Of a DNA stretch of 64,000 nucleotides, positions 32,265 to 43,042 are shown piece after piece. How positions within the stretch are numbered: the first letter of the stretch is position 1; each line of letters starts with the position of its first letter. The DNA is from Lucinisca nassula (lineage: Eukaryota > Mollusca > Bivalvia > Lucinida > Lucinidae): NCBI GenBank assembly GCA_963580285.1, contig OY757012.1, positions 172,009,994 to 172,073,993 on the forward strand, given 5' to 3'. Below the pieces are notes generated by a model. That model had not been told where the DNA came from. It was given only the letters and a program-made list of their open reading frames with translations, and did no database searches. The position numbers were made by a program, and so were the translations under genes.

Positions 32265-35200
32265 AGCTCACCTGTCATGCAGTGACGAGGTGAGCTTTTG
32301 GATCACTTTGCGTCCGTCGTGCGTGCGTGCGTGCGGCCGTCCGTCACCGCATAACCAATTTCTTCAAATGATATCTCCTCTCAAACCACTAGTCGGATTT
32401 GACCAAACTTCACAGGAATGATCCTAAGGTGGTCCCCTTTCAAAAATGTTAAAATGGTTCCGGTCCGTTGCACATCAAGGTCACGGGAGCCAAAATAGAT
32501 TTTAATGAAAACTTAAAAAAATCTTCTCCTCTGAAACCACAAGGCCCAGGTCTTCGTTATTTGGTATGTAGCTTCACCTGGTTGTCCTCTTCCAAGATTG
32601 TTCAAACCATAGCCCTTGGGCCAAAATGCCCACGCCCCGGGCCCTTTGGTTGAACATAGACTTACATAGGGAAAAGTTTTAAAACATTTCTTGTCTGAAA
32701 CCAGAAGACTCAGGTGTTTGATATTTGGTATGAAGCTCCGTCTTGTGGACCTTTATCAAGATTGTTCAAAATATAGCCCTGGGGCCAAAATGCCCCCGTC
32801 CCGTGACCCATTGGGTTTTACATAGACTTACATAGGTAAAATCTCCTTTTCTGAAACCAGTAGGCTCAGATGTTTGATATTTATGAAGCTTCCATCAAGA
32901 TTATTCAAATTATAGCCTTGGGGCCAAAAATGCCCCCGCCCTGAGGCCCTTTGGTTTTACAAAGACTTATATAGGGAAAAACCTTTAAAAATCTTCTGGT
33001 CTGAAACCAGAAAGCTCAGTTGATTGATGTATGGTATGAAGCTTCGTCATGTGGACCTCTATCAAGATTGTTCAAATGAAAGTCCTGGGGCCCAAAATGC
33101 CCCCGCCCCGGCACCCTTTGGTTCCACATTGACTTATACAGGAAAAATCTTTAAAATATCTTCTCCTCTGAAACCGCAAGGCCAAGATTGTTCAAATTAT
33201 TGCCCTGGGTCCAAAAACGCCCCTACCCCGGGGCCCTTTGTTTTTTACATAGACTAACATTGGGCAAACATTTAAAAATCTTCTTGTCTGAGACCAGAAG
33301 GCTCAGGCTTTTTGATATTTGGTATGAAGCTTCGTCTTGTGGACCTCTTACCAGATTGTTCAAATTATAGCCTTTGGGCCAAAAATGCCCCCCCCACCCA
33401 CCCGCCCCGGGTCCTTTTATTTTTACGTTGACTTTTTTGGGAACAATCTTAAAAATCTTCTCCTCTGAAACCATAAGGCACAGGTCCTTGATATTTGTGT
33501 GAAGCTTCATCTAGTGGATCTCTATCAAGATTGTTCAAATTATAGCTCTGAGGCAAAAAATGCCCCCACCCCGGGGCCCTCTGTTTTAACATAGGTGGGG
33601 CAAACATTTAAAAATCTTCTCGTCTGAGACCAGCAGGCTCAGGCTTTTTGATATTTGGTTTGAAGCTTCGTCTTGTGGACTTCTAACCAGATTGTTCAAA
33701 TTATAGCCCTGGGGCCAAAAATGCCCCCGCCCCGGGTCCTTTTATTTTTACATTGACTTATATGGGAACAATCTTAAAAATATTCTCCCCTGAAACCCTA
33801 AGGCACAGGTCTTTGATATTTGTGTGAAGCTTCATCTAGTGGATCTCTATCAAGATTGTTCAAATTATAGCTCTGGGGCAAAAAATGCCCCCGTCCCGGT
33901 GCCCTTTGTTCTTATATTGACCTATATAGGAAAAATCTTAAAAAATCTTCTTCTCTGAAACCGCAAGGCCCAGGTCTTTCATATTTGTTGTGTGATGCTA
34001 CACAATCTAATGGACCTCTACCAAGATGGTTCAAATTATAGCCATGGGGCCAAAAATGTCCCCGGCCCGGGGCCCTTTGGTTTTACATCTATTTATATAG
34101 GGACAACTTTTAAAAATCTTCTTGTCTGAAACCAGAAGTCTCAGTTCCTTGATATTTGGTATGAAGCTTTGTCTAGTGGACCTCGACCAAGGTTGTTCAA
34201 ATTATAGCCCGTGGCCAAAAATGGCTCCGCACCTGGCCCACCAGTTTTTCATAGACTTATATAGGGAAACCCTTTAAAATCGTTTTGCCTGAAACCAGAA
34301 AGCTAAGGTTTTAGAGATTTTTGTATGAAACTTTGTGTAGTAGACCTCTAACAAGATTGCTCAAAATGGGCCCACCCCGGTGCTCACTGGTTTTGCATAG
34401 ACTTACCTTTGTAAACTTTTGAATATGTTCTCATCTGAAACCAGAAGGCCAAGGTCTTTGATATTTGATATGAAGCATCATCTAGTAAACCTCTACCAAA
34501 ACTGTTCAAATTATAGCACTGGGGCAGAAATGGGTCCATCCCGGGGCCCCCTTGTCATATACTGGGACACCTTCGAAAATCTTCTTGTCTGAAACCAGAA
34601 GGTTAAAGTCTCTGATATTTGGTATGAAGTCGACTTGTTAATTTCTACCAAAATTGTGAACATTATAGCCCTGGGGCCAAACATGTCCCCACTCCGGGGC
34701 ACACAGGTTATATATATAGACTTATATAAGGAAAACCTTATCGGTACCATAAACTACGCAAAGCATTTTCAAAATTTTGTAGACGCCATTCTGATTTAAT
34801 TTCAAAATTCAATATTGGACTTAAATCTCTTCTGCTACAGGGTCTATCGGAACCCGAATTTTATGGTGACTTAGTATATAAATTATGAAAACTATATAAC
34901 CGCAATGACTTCAGCACCCAATTTCGTAAAATCATTCTTCGATATAAAAAGATTGGGTATAACATGGATGTTATACGACAGACTGCATGCATGGTAGTTA
35001 ACCCAATCACGCTTGGCAACTTCGCTTCCCTCTTTAATTGCACGCCGGTGGGTCAGGCCTCAGATTCTATGACGGTTCCAACGTAAAGGCTTATTGAGAA
35101 TTAGAGAGATCTAATTCAAGGTAATGTTGGTTGGTGCCTGATGCTCTGTCTCTGGTCGGGCCAATCGAGGTCTAACTGTTGGTTTTCTTTTGGTCCAGCA

Positions 35201-35858
35201 TTTCAGTGGTTTTTCGCTTTCGAGTCCTCATCGTTGTCCCACCTCTGTGGTTCTTTGATTATTTGTGTTCACGGAGATGTTGCACTGATGAGTTAGGAGG
35301 CCTTCATGCGGACTGAACAAATTATTTGTCTAAATCGCGACGGAAGTAAGGGCGAGAATTGTGGCCACGTAAAATCGATTTAAGCCCCCCCCCCCCCGCC
35401 AGTGGAATTCTTTCCACTGACCGTTCCAAGGCGGTTCTTTTGTGGCGGTTTATTTATGTTGTTGTATGTTACTACTCACTGTGTGTATCACTTGTGTCTT
35501 TATTTTGGATGGCCATTTGGCCATTTTGTGGGAAAGTAACTGTCCTGATGGCCTTCCTTTGTTTAGGTTTCCATTATGGTCTGGTCGCTTCATGTTTGTG
35601 TTTCTTTCCCTTTGGTGTCTTTGATAGGTGGAGTAAGTTAATTGTATCGATTCCTGATCTTTGTTTTACTTCTACTTTAAAAATCTTCTTTGAAACCAGA
35701 AGGCTCCGATCTTTGATTTTTGGTATGAAGCTTCACCTTATAGACCTCCCTCATGATTTTGAAATTATAGCACTGGGGCCAATAATTCCCCTCCCAGGGA
35801 CCCACATGTTACACTATAGATCAGATGAGCGATACGGGGCCATCATGGCCCTCTAGTT
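32265..35858 (+). mobile_element. Tandem-array element 2, with PLE insert
   Basis: It opens AGCTCACCTGTCATGCAGTG / ACGAGGTGAGCT with a GCGTGCGTGCG run, and has about 14 diverged ~165-bp units. It closes AGATGAGCGATACGGGGCC / ATCATGGCCCTCTAG. A plus-strand PLE copy with a B-type end (34748-35680) is inserted between units. Confidence 0.75.
34748..35680 (+). pseudogene. PLE copy with A-family RT and B-type 3' end
   Basis: RT C-terminal coding sequence (ATCGGTACCATAAACTACGC on, including KIILRYKKIGYNMDVIRQTA and FASLFNCTPVGQASDSM) reads to about 35080, followed by a UTR whose 3' end is B-type (GGCCTTCCTTTGTTTAGG, GATCTTTGTTTTACTTCTAC). This ties the two 3' end subtypes to nearly the same RT. 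An 11-base C tract precedes GCCAGTGGAATTC. Confidence 0.8.
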
Positions 35859-35865
35859 TATAACA

Positions 35866-36112
35866 AAGGGTTTACGAAGCCGGGTACTGAAACGCTACAT
35901 TGTATGTTTATTTGTTCTGAATTATATGCTAAGACGCCATACAATTCTGTTTCCGATAGGCTTAGTTGCAGACAAGGATTTGAAAAAAAGTAGAAGCAAT
36001 GATCAGGAATCGATACAATTAACCCACAGCTCCCATCAGAGACACCAAAGGGAAAGAAACACAAACATGAAGCAACAGAACCCCAACAGAAACACCAACA
36101 GCGGAAAGCCAA
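35866..36112 (-). mobile_element. PLE fragments: RT relic and A-type 3' end
   Basis: 35866-35985 is a minus-strand RT C-terminal relic (GGTTTACGAAGCC, TCCGATAGGCTTAGTTGC). 35988-36112 is an A-type terminus ending in a C tract that runs straight into the LINE at 36122. Confidence 0.65.
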
Positions 36113-36121
36113 CCCCCCCCC

Positions 36122-38310
36122 CCCCTCGAGGTAGAATCCGTACTTAAATCATTACCATTGGGCAAGGCTGCTGGCCCAAACGGCTTAAGTAATCGAATAT
36201 TGCGTGAGCTCTCAAGTGTAATATCTCGTCCCCTCTGTTTAGTTTTTAACCAGTCTTTACAAACCGGCATCGTTCCAACACCTTATAAGGAAGCTAATGT
36301 ATGCCCGGTGCCTAAAAAGGGAGATCTACCCATTGGTTCTAACTACCGACCAATATCACTACTGAACGCAGAATCTAAGGTTCTTGAACGGTTTGTATTT
36401 AAATACCTATTTAACCACTTTCGTGACAACAATCATTTAACTTCCCTTCAATCAGGTTTTGTTCCGGGTGTTCTACTATAAACCAATTAACATTTCTGTA
36501 CAATACAGTCTGTCATGCACTTGACTGTGGGAAAGAGGTAAGGGCTGTCTTCTGTGACATCAGCAAAGCTTTTGATCGTGTATGGCATAATGGTCTTACC
36601 TTTAAGTTGCAAGCAGCTGGTGTCACAGGGGAAGTCCTCACTTGGTTTAAAAGTTACCTTTCAGACAGAAAACAAAGAGTTGTGCTGCCCGGTACAACAT
36701 CTGACTGTGTCTATATACGTGCTGGCGTGCCAAAAGGGTCCATTCTAGGGCCATTACTCGTCCTGCTTTATATAAATGACATCGTTGTTGATATAGCCTC
36801 TATAATTCGACTGTTTGCCGATGATACTAGTCTTTTTATAGTTGTGGACAATCCTGAAACCGCTGCAAACTGTCTTAATTCTGATCTTTCAAAAATTTCG
36901 CAGTGGGCAAAACATGGCTAGGGTCGTTTAATCCTTCGAAAACAGAATCTCTTCTCGGCCCGCACACTAGTACCGGTAAACCGCTTAGAGGATCTAAGCC
37001 TGTCCAGGAACCGCGGTGCGAGGTGGGACCGCCCATGCTAATAAACCCTATTGGTTTCATTGGGCGACAGGGCTTGAGATGTCATTTCATCTCAATGTCG
37101 GGTAAAAGTCCCACAAAATTGGAAGCAGCGTCTCCAAAATGACCTTTACAGTGTTGACGGGGACGTTAAACCTCAAATCAAACAAACAAATCATCCCTCG
37201 TAAACGAAACTGACCACAACATTCACCCATTATCATGCAAAATCAAGCAATAACTGAAGTTGAACATCATAAGCATCTAGGTGTATATTTCTCTAATGAC
37301 GGAACATGGCACCAACATATAAATTACATTACAGAAAAGGCATGGACTAGAATCAATGTCATGAGGAAACTTAAAGTCAAGCTCGATAGGAAATCTCTAG
37401 AAACAATTTATTTGGTTTTCATTAGACCACTCCTAGAGTATGGAGATATTATCTGGGCAAATTGCACCCAATATGAAAAGGACGAACAAGAAAAAATACA
37501 GACCGAAGCTGCCAGAATTGCAACTGGTACAACTAAATTAATTTCTAGGAGTGCACTTTATACTGAAATTCGCTGAGAATCTTTGAAACAAAGAAGGAAA
37601 CATCATCAGCTTACATTGTTTTACAAAATGATAAATCACCTTACACCTGCATATTTGACTACTCTTATTCCACAATCTGTCAGCACAATGTCCAAATATA
37701 ATTTAAGAAATTCAAATGACCTTCAAAACATTGACACCAGAACAAATCAGTACTACCATTCTTTTTTACCTTCAGCAGTTAGAGCTTGGAACAGTCTACC
37801 CGTTGACGCCAAACAATCAAATACTGTTAACTCGTTCAAAAGTTTCCTTAAAAAAGGAGAAATAAAGGTGCCGAAGTATTATTATACAGGCCATAGGAAA
37901 GAACAAATATTGCATACTCGCCTGCGAACTAATTGCAGTTCACTTAATATTGACCTTTTCATGAAAAATATCTCTGATTCTCCAATGTGCCGATGTGGCA
38001 GTATTGAAAATGCGCAACACTACTTTTTTCATTGTGCGTATTACACTTTACAACGGGACTGTCTTCTTAATTCAGTCTCAATACATACAATCCCTTCCTT
38101 AAATGCTCTCTTATTTGGTGACAGCTGATTGTCATTTGAATCCAATACTTTCATCTTTGATCAGACACAGAAGTTCATAAAGAGCACAAAACGATTTTGA
38201 GTATCAAGTAGAACTCCTGCAACGTACAATCTATAATAGCCCTGTCGACCTGTTCTGATAGTTTGAATCTATATGTTTACACGCATTCATCCCAAATCTC
38301 CCTCTCCCAT
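36122..38310 (+). pseudogene. Jockey/CR1-like LINE reverse transcriptase, broken
   Basis: This is the most complete LINE. Blocks in order: SVLKSLPLGKAAGPNGLSNR (RT block 1), VCPVPKKGDLPIGSNYRPIS, VFCDISKAFDRVWHNGL (motif A with DxxxAFD), RAGVPKGSILGPLLVLLYIN (motif B), LFADDTSLFI (motif C, ADD intact), then SFNPSKTE, HHKHLGVYFSNDGTWHQHI, RPLLEYGDIIWANC, and a C-terminal CRCGSIENAQHYFFHCAYY zinc knuckle ending at TGA near 38126. Faults: frameshifts near 36478 and 37240, a stop at 37576, and an S1 SINE at 36958-37190. The endonuclease half is absent. 38129-38310 is probable 3' UTR. Confidence 0.85.
36958..37190 (+). mobile_element. S1 SINE-like insertion in the LINE RT
   Basis: It runs from GCCCGCACACTAGTACCGG to GGGGACGTTAAACCTCAAAT and a CAAACAAACAAA tail. 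Flanks TCTCTTCTCG and TCATCCCTCG resemble an imperfect target duplication. Removing the insert restores RT sequence (KTESLL then V). Confidence 0.8.
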
Positions 38311-38314
38311 TTTT

Positions 38315-40308
38315 AGCTCACCGTCACGTAGTGACGAGGTGAGCTTTTGGGATCATTTTCGTCCGTCGTGCGTCCGTCCGTCCGTCCGTGCGTCCTTCCG
38401 TGCGTGCGTGCGTCCGTCCATAAACAATTCTTTAAACGACATCTCCTCCTAAACCACTGATCGGATTTTGACCAAACTTCACAGGTATGATCCTTAGGTG
38501 GTCTCCTTTCAAAGTTGTTCAAATGGTTCCGGTCCGTTGCACATCTAGGTCATAGGAGCCAAAAAGAGATTTTTTCACCAAAAACTTAAAAAAATCTTCT
38601 TCTCTGAAACCACAAGGCCAAGGTCTTTGATAGTTGGTATGAAGCTTCACCTGGTGGACCCCTACCAAGATTGTTCAAATTATAGTGCTGGGGCCAAAAA
38701 TGCCCCCGCTCCGGGGCCCTTTTGTTTTACATGGGCTTATATAGGGAACATCTTTAAAAATCTTCTTCTCTGAAACCGTAAGGCCCAGGTCTTTGATATT
38801 TGGTATGAAGCTTTATCTAGTGGACCCCTACCAAGATTGTTCAAATTATAGTGCTGGGGCCAAAAATGCCCCCGCTCCGGGGCCCTTTGGTTTTACATGG
38901 GCTTATATAGGGAAAATCTTTAAAAATCTTCTTCTCTGAAACCGCAAGGCCCAGGTCTTTGATATTTGGTATGAGGCCTCATCTAGTGGACCCCTACCAA
39001 GATTGTTCAAATTATAGTGCTGGGGCCAAAATGCCCCCGCTCCGGGGCCCTTTGGTTTTACATGGGCTTATATAGGGAAAATCTTTAAAAATCTTCTTCT
39101 CTGAAACCGCAAGGCCCAGGTCTTTGATATTTGGTATGAAGCTTCATCTAGTGGACCCCTACCAAGATTGTTCAAATTATAGTGCTGGGGCCAAAAATGC
39201 CCCCGCTCCAGGGCCCTTTGGTTTTACATGGGCTTATATATGGAAAAGCTTTAAAAATCTTCTTCTCTGAAACCGCAAGGCCCAGGTCTTTGATATTTGG
39301 TATGAAGCTTCATCTAGGGGACCCCTACCAAGATTGTTCAAATTATAGTGCTGTGGTCAAATATGCCCCCCCCCCCCACTCCGGGGCCCTTTGGTTTTAT
39401 ATAGGAAAAATCTTAAAAAATTTTCTTCTCTGAAACCGTAAGGCCCATGTCTTTGATATTTGGTATGAAGCTTCATCCCACAAGGCCATGGTCCTTCTCC
39501 CCCCCCCCCCCACTCCGGGGCCCTTTGGTTTTACATGGGTTTATATAGGGAAAATCTTTAAAAATCTTCTTCGCTGAAACCTCAAGGCCCAGGTCTTTGC
39601 TATTTGGTATGAAGCTTCATATAGTGGACTCCTACCAAGATTGTTCAAATTATAGTGCTTGGGCTAAAAATGCCACCACCCAGGGGCCCTATGGTTTTAC
39701 ATGGGCTTATATGGGGAAAATCTTTAAAAATCTTCTTCTCGGAAACCCCAAGGGCCAGGTCTTTGCTATTTGGTATGAAGCTTCATCTAGTGGACCCCTA
39801 CCAAGATTGTTCAAATAATAGTGCTACGGCCAAAACTGCCCCCCGACCGCGGGCCCTTTGGTTTTTCATAGATTTATATAGAGATATTCCTTAAAAATCT
39901 TCTTCTGAAACAGTAAGGCCATGGTCTTTGATATTTGGTATGAAGCTTCCTCTAGTGGACCTCTATCAAGATGGTTTAAATTATAGCCCTGAGGCCAAAA
40001 ATGCCCCCGCCCCGGACCCATTTGGTTTTATATAGGCTTATGTAGGGAATATCTTTAATAAAAATCTTCTTCTCTGAAACCGCAAGGCCCAGGTCTTTGA
40101 TATTTGGTATGTAGCATATCTAGTGGACATTTGCCAAGATAGTTCATATTATAGCCTTTGTTGATATTTGGTATGAAACTTCACCTTTTTAGACGTCTCT
40201 GAACATTATGCACATTATAGCCCTGGGGTTAATAATGGCCCTCCCCGAGTCCCACTTGTTACTCTATGGATCAGGTGAGCGATCCAGGGCCATCATGGCC
40301 CTCTTGTT
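38315..40308 (+). mobile_element. Tandem-array element 3, most regular copy
   Basis: It opens AGCTCACCGTCACGTAGTG / ACGAGGTGAGCT and a GTCCGTCC/GTGCGTGC run. About ten units with a 165-166-bp period (for example 38761, 38927, 39092) are very similar to each other. Two C tracts occur near 39367 and 39501. It closes GATCAGGTGAGCGATCC, then AGGGCCATCATGGCCCT (perfect hairpin) and CTTGTT. Confidence 0.8.
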
Positions 40309-40638
40309 TTTCTAATCTCAACATCATATTAAGCAAGATTATTTTTCTTACAAAATATAAGGGAATAACAATCCACATTGTCGAACTCTTTCTATTGGTG
40401 TAGTTTTTATCCATAGTTGTAATCCATTTTTTGTTTCTCCAAAATATCTGTGACAAACCAAATGTTACAAATAATTTGAAATTTATTGAAAGTCGCCAAA
40501 TATAGCACAATGTTCTATTGTATGCACCAAAGGAAAAGAACTCTACAAGCTTTGAGCTTTCGTTCTAATCCTTGACATTGTACTTTTATGTATTTTATGT
40601 ATGTAATATGTTGGTCATCAAAATAAATATGTTTAAAC
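40309..40638. other. Unassigned spacer
   Basis: AT-rich sequence between tandem element 3 and the hypermutated PLE copy. Nothing recognised. Confidence 0.4.
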
Positions 40639-40639
40639 T

Positions 40640-41182
40640 AAAAGGACAGTTACTCTCCTACAAAATGGCCAAAAGGCCATCCAAAACAAAACAATACAAG
40701 CGACACAAACAAAAGGCCATCCATAACAAAACAACACAAGCGACACAAACACCCAAAGACAAACCATAACCAAAAAAAAAAACACAAAAAAACACGCGAC
40801 AGAGGAGCCGCCTTGCAACGGTCAGTGGAAACGAATTCCACTGGGGGACCCAAGTCGATTCCACGCGGCCACAACCTCCGCCCCCACCCCCGCCGCGACC
40901 AAGACAAAAAACCCGCACAGCCCGCACGAAGGCCCCCCAACCCACCAGCGCAACACCCCCGCGAACACAAAAACCAAACAACCACTGAAACTAAACAACG
41001 GCGAGAACTCGACAACAAGAAACAAAAGAAACGCTTGAGCAAAAGAAAACCAACAGCCAGACCCCGACGGGCCCGACCAGAGACAGAGCACCAGGCACCA
41101 ACCAACACAAGTCCCCACGCCGGAACCGCCACAGAACCCGAGGCCCGACCCACCGGCCCGCGACCAAGGAGGGAAGCAAAGT
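40640..41182 (-). mobile_element. PLE-A UTR copy with T-to-C hypermutation
   Basis: The copy aligns block for block with the A-type UTR (CTAAAAGGACAGTTACT through GGGAAGCAAAG) but from about 40853 on it is strikingly GC-rich. In 110 aligned positions (about 40857-40965) against the consensus of other copies I count 31 consensus T, of which 26 are C, 3 are A and 2 unchanged, with one C-to-T elsewhere and no A-to-G. On the element's sense strand this is A-to-G. 40640-40852 is nearly normal apart from a 40-bp tandem duplication near 40673-40750. The long open frames here result from lost stop codons and are not genes. Confidence 0.8.
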
Positions 41183-41572
41183 AGAAGTAAAACAAAGATC
41201 AGGAATTGATACAATTAACTTACTCCACCCATAAAAGACACCAAAGGGAAAGAAATACAAACATTAAGCGACCAGACCATAATGGAAACCTAAACAAAGG
41301 AAGGCCATAAGGACAGTTACTTTCCCACAAAATCGCCATATGGCCATACAAAATTAAAAGACACAAATGATACACACAGTAAGTAACAAACAACAACATA
41401 AATAAATCGCCACAGAAGAGCCGCCTTGGAACGGTCAGTGGAAGATTTCCACTGGGGGGCCCAAATCGACCCCATGCGGCCACAATCCTCGCCCTTACCT
41501 CCGTCGCGATTTAGACAAATAATTTGTTCAGTCCGCATGAAGGGCTCCTAACTCATCAGTGCAACATCAAGC
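41183..41572 (-). mobile_element. PLE-B 3' end
   Basis: The B-type terminus (AGTAGAAGTAAAACAAAG) joins the hypermutated copy at GCAAAG and runs to CAGTGCAACATC. Its middle has a mild echo of the same change (GGGGGGCCCAAATCGACCCC against CTTAAATCGATTTT). Confidence 0.75.
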
Positions 41573-41888
41573 CGCCAACCGCATGATTGAATTTTGAAAC
41601 TAACAAAAAAGACGTCTACATTATTTCGAAAAATTCTTTGAAGAGTTACAGTTAGTCTTTGCTTGTATGTAATGCTTATCTTTTTATGGAAAAGATCTGC
41701 TGACTCGGTTACCATGTGGTCCGTTTTGTTTACTCTCGTCACTCCATATTGCGACTTTTTTTCCCTAGTAATAATGCTGGAAGAACTTTGGGATCTAATT
41801 GAATCAGTTTCTGATCGTTTCTCTATTTAACTGCCATTTTGTGGGAAAGTAATTATCCTTTTGGCTTTTTGCTTGTCACGTTATTATT
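41573..41888. repeat. Diverged PLE-like 3' end, shared with 63.4 kb
   Basis: CTGCTGACTCGG, TTTTGTTTACTCTCGTCACT and CTGATCGTTTCTCT match 63450-63590 in order. It looks like a third, older 3' end subtype. 41833-41876 is a 44-bp A-type internal scrap (CCATTTTGTGGGAAAGTAA). Confidence 0.5.
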
Positions 41889-42455
41889 AGCTCACCTGAG
41901 CCGAAGGCTCTTGGGGAGTATTGTGATCGGTCAGTCTGTATGTCCGTCTGTCCGTTTACAACTTCTTTAAACATCTCCTCCTAAACAACTGAACAGATTC
42001 TGACCAAACTTGGCAGAAACGATCATCGGGTGGTCCTCTCTCAAATTTGTTCAAAGAATTCCATTCTATGCAGAACTCTGGTTGCAATGGCAACAAAAAG
42101 GGGAAAAATAAGAAAAAAAACTTTAAAAATCTTCTTCTCTAGAATCAGAAGACCCAGGTTTTTGGTATTTGGTATGAAGCTTCATCTAGTGGACCTCTAC
42201 CAAGAGTTTTCAAATTATAGCCCTGGGGCCAAAATGCCCCCGCGCATGTGCCCACTGGATTAACATAGACTTACATTGGGAAACATTTTAAAAATCGTCT
42301 TGTCTGAAACCAGAAGGCTCAGGTCTTTGATATTTGGTATGCAGCTTTACCAAGATTGTTCAAATTATAGCCCTGGGGCTAAACATGCCCCCGCACAGGG
42401 GCCCACTGGCTTTACATAGGCTTATATAGGGAACACATTTAAAAATCTTCTTTTT

Positions 42456-42512
42456 GGAAACCTAAACAAAGGAAGGCCATAAGGACAGTTACTTTCCCAC
42501 AAAATGGCCATA
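42456..42512 (-). mobile_element. 57-bp internal PLE-B scrap in a tandem unit
   Basis: GGAAACCTAAACAAAGGAAG to CACAAAATGGCCATA is internal B-type UTR without either end, replacing a few bases of the tandem unit. Such end-less scraps suggest templated repair rather than retrotransposition (inference). Confidence 0.65.
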
Positions 42513-43042
42513 TGAAACCAGAAGGCCCAGGTCTTTGCTATTTGGTATGAAGCTTTGTCAAGTGAACGTCTACCAAGATTGTTTTAATTCTAGCCCTGGG
42601 GCCAAAAATGGCCCCGCGCCGGGACTCACGATGTTTACATAGGCTTATATTGGGAAAACCTTTAAAAATCTTCTTGTCTGAAACCAGAAGGCCCAGGTCT
42701 ATGATATTTGGTATGAAGCTTCATCTAGTAAACCACTACCAGGATTGTTCAAATTGTAGCCATGGGGCCAAAAATGCCCCCGCACCAGGGCCCCCTGGTT
42801 TTACATTGACATATATAGGGAAATATGTCAAACATTTCTCGTCTGAAACCAGAAGGCCAAGGTCTATGATAATTGGTATGAAGCTTTATCTAGTGGACCT
42901 CTACCGAGATCGTTCAAATAATAGCACTGGGGCCAAATAAATGCCCCCACACCAGGTCCTACTGGTTTTACATAGGTTTATACAGGGAAAACCTTTAAAG
43001 ACCTTCTTGTCCGAAACCAGAAGGCTCAGGTCTTTGATATGT

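Noticed and set aside
32061..32421. Overlapping open frames at the tandem element 2 start
   Set aside because: They cross the boundary between a PLE UTR copy and a tandem-array element and lack any domain.
35280..35340. CTGATGAG in the conserved PLE 3' UTR as a hammerhead core
   Set aside because: The following sequence (GTTAGGAGGCC...GGACTGAAC) gives no stem II and there is no GAAA at the right place in any copy checked.
40650..41214. Long open frames on both strands (107-181 codons) as a GC-rich gene
   Set aside because: The DNA aligns to the PLE-A UTR. The frames are open because hypermutation removed T-containing stop codons, and they are proline/arginine-rich with no domain.
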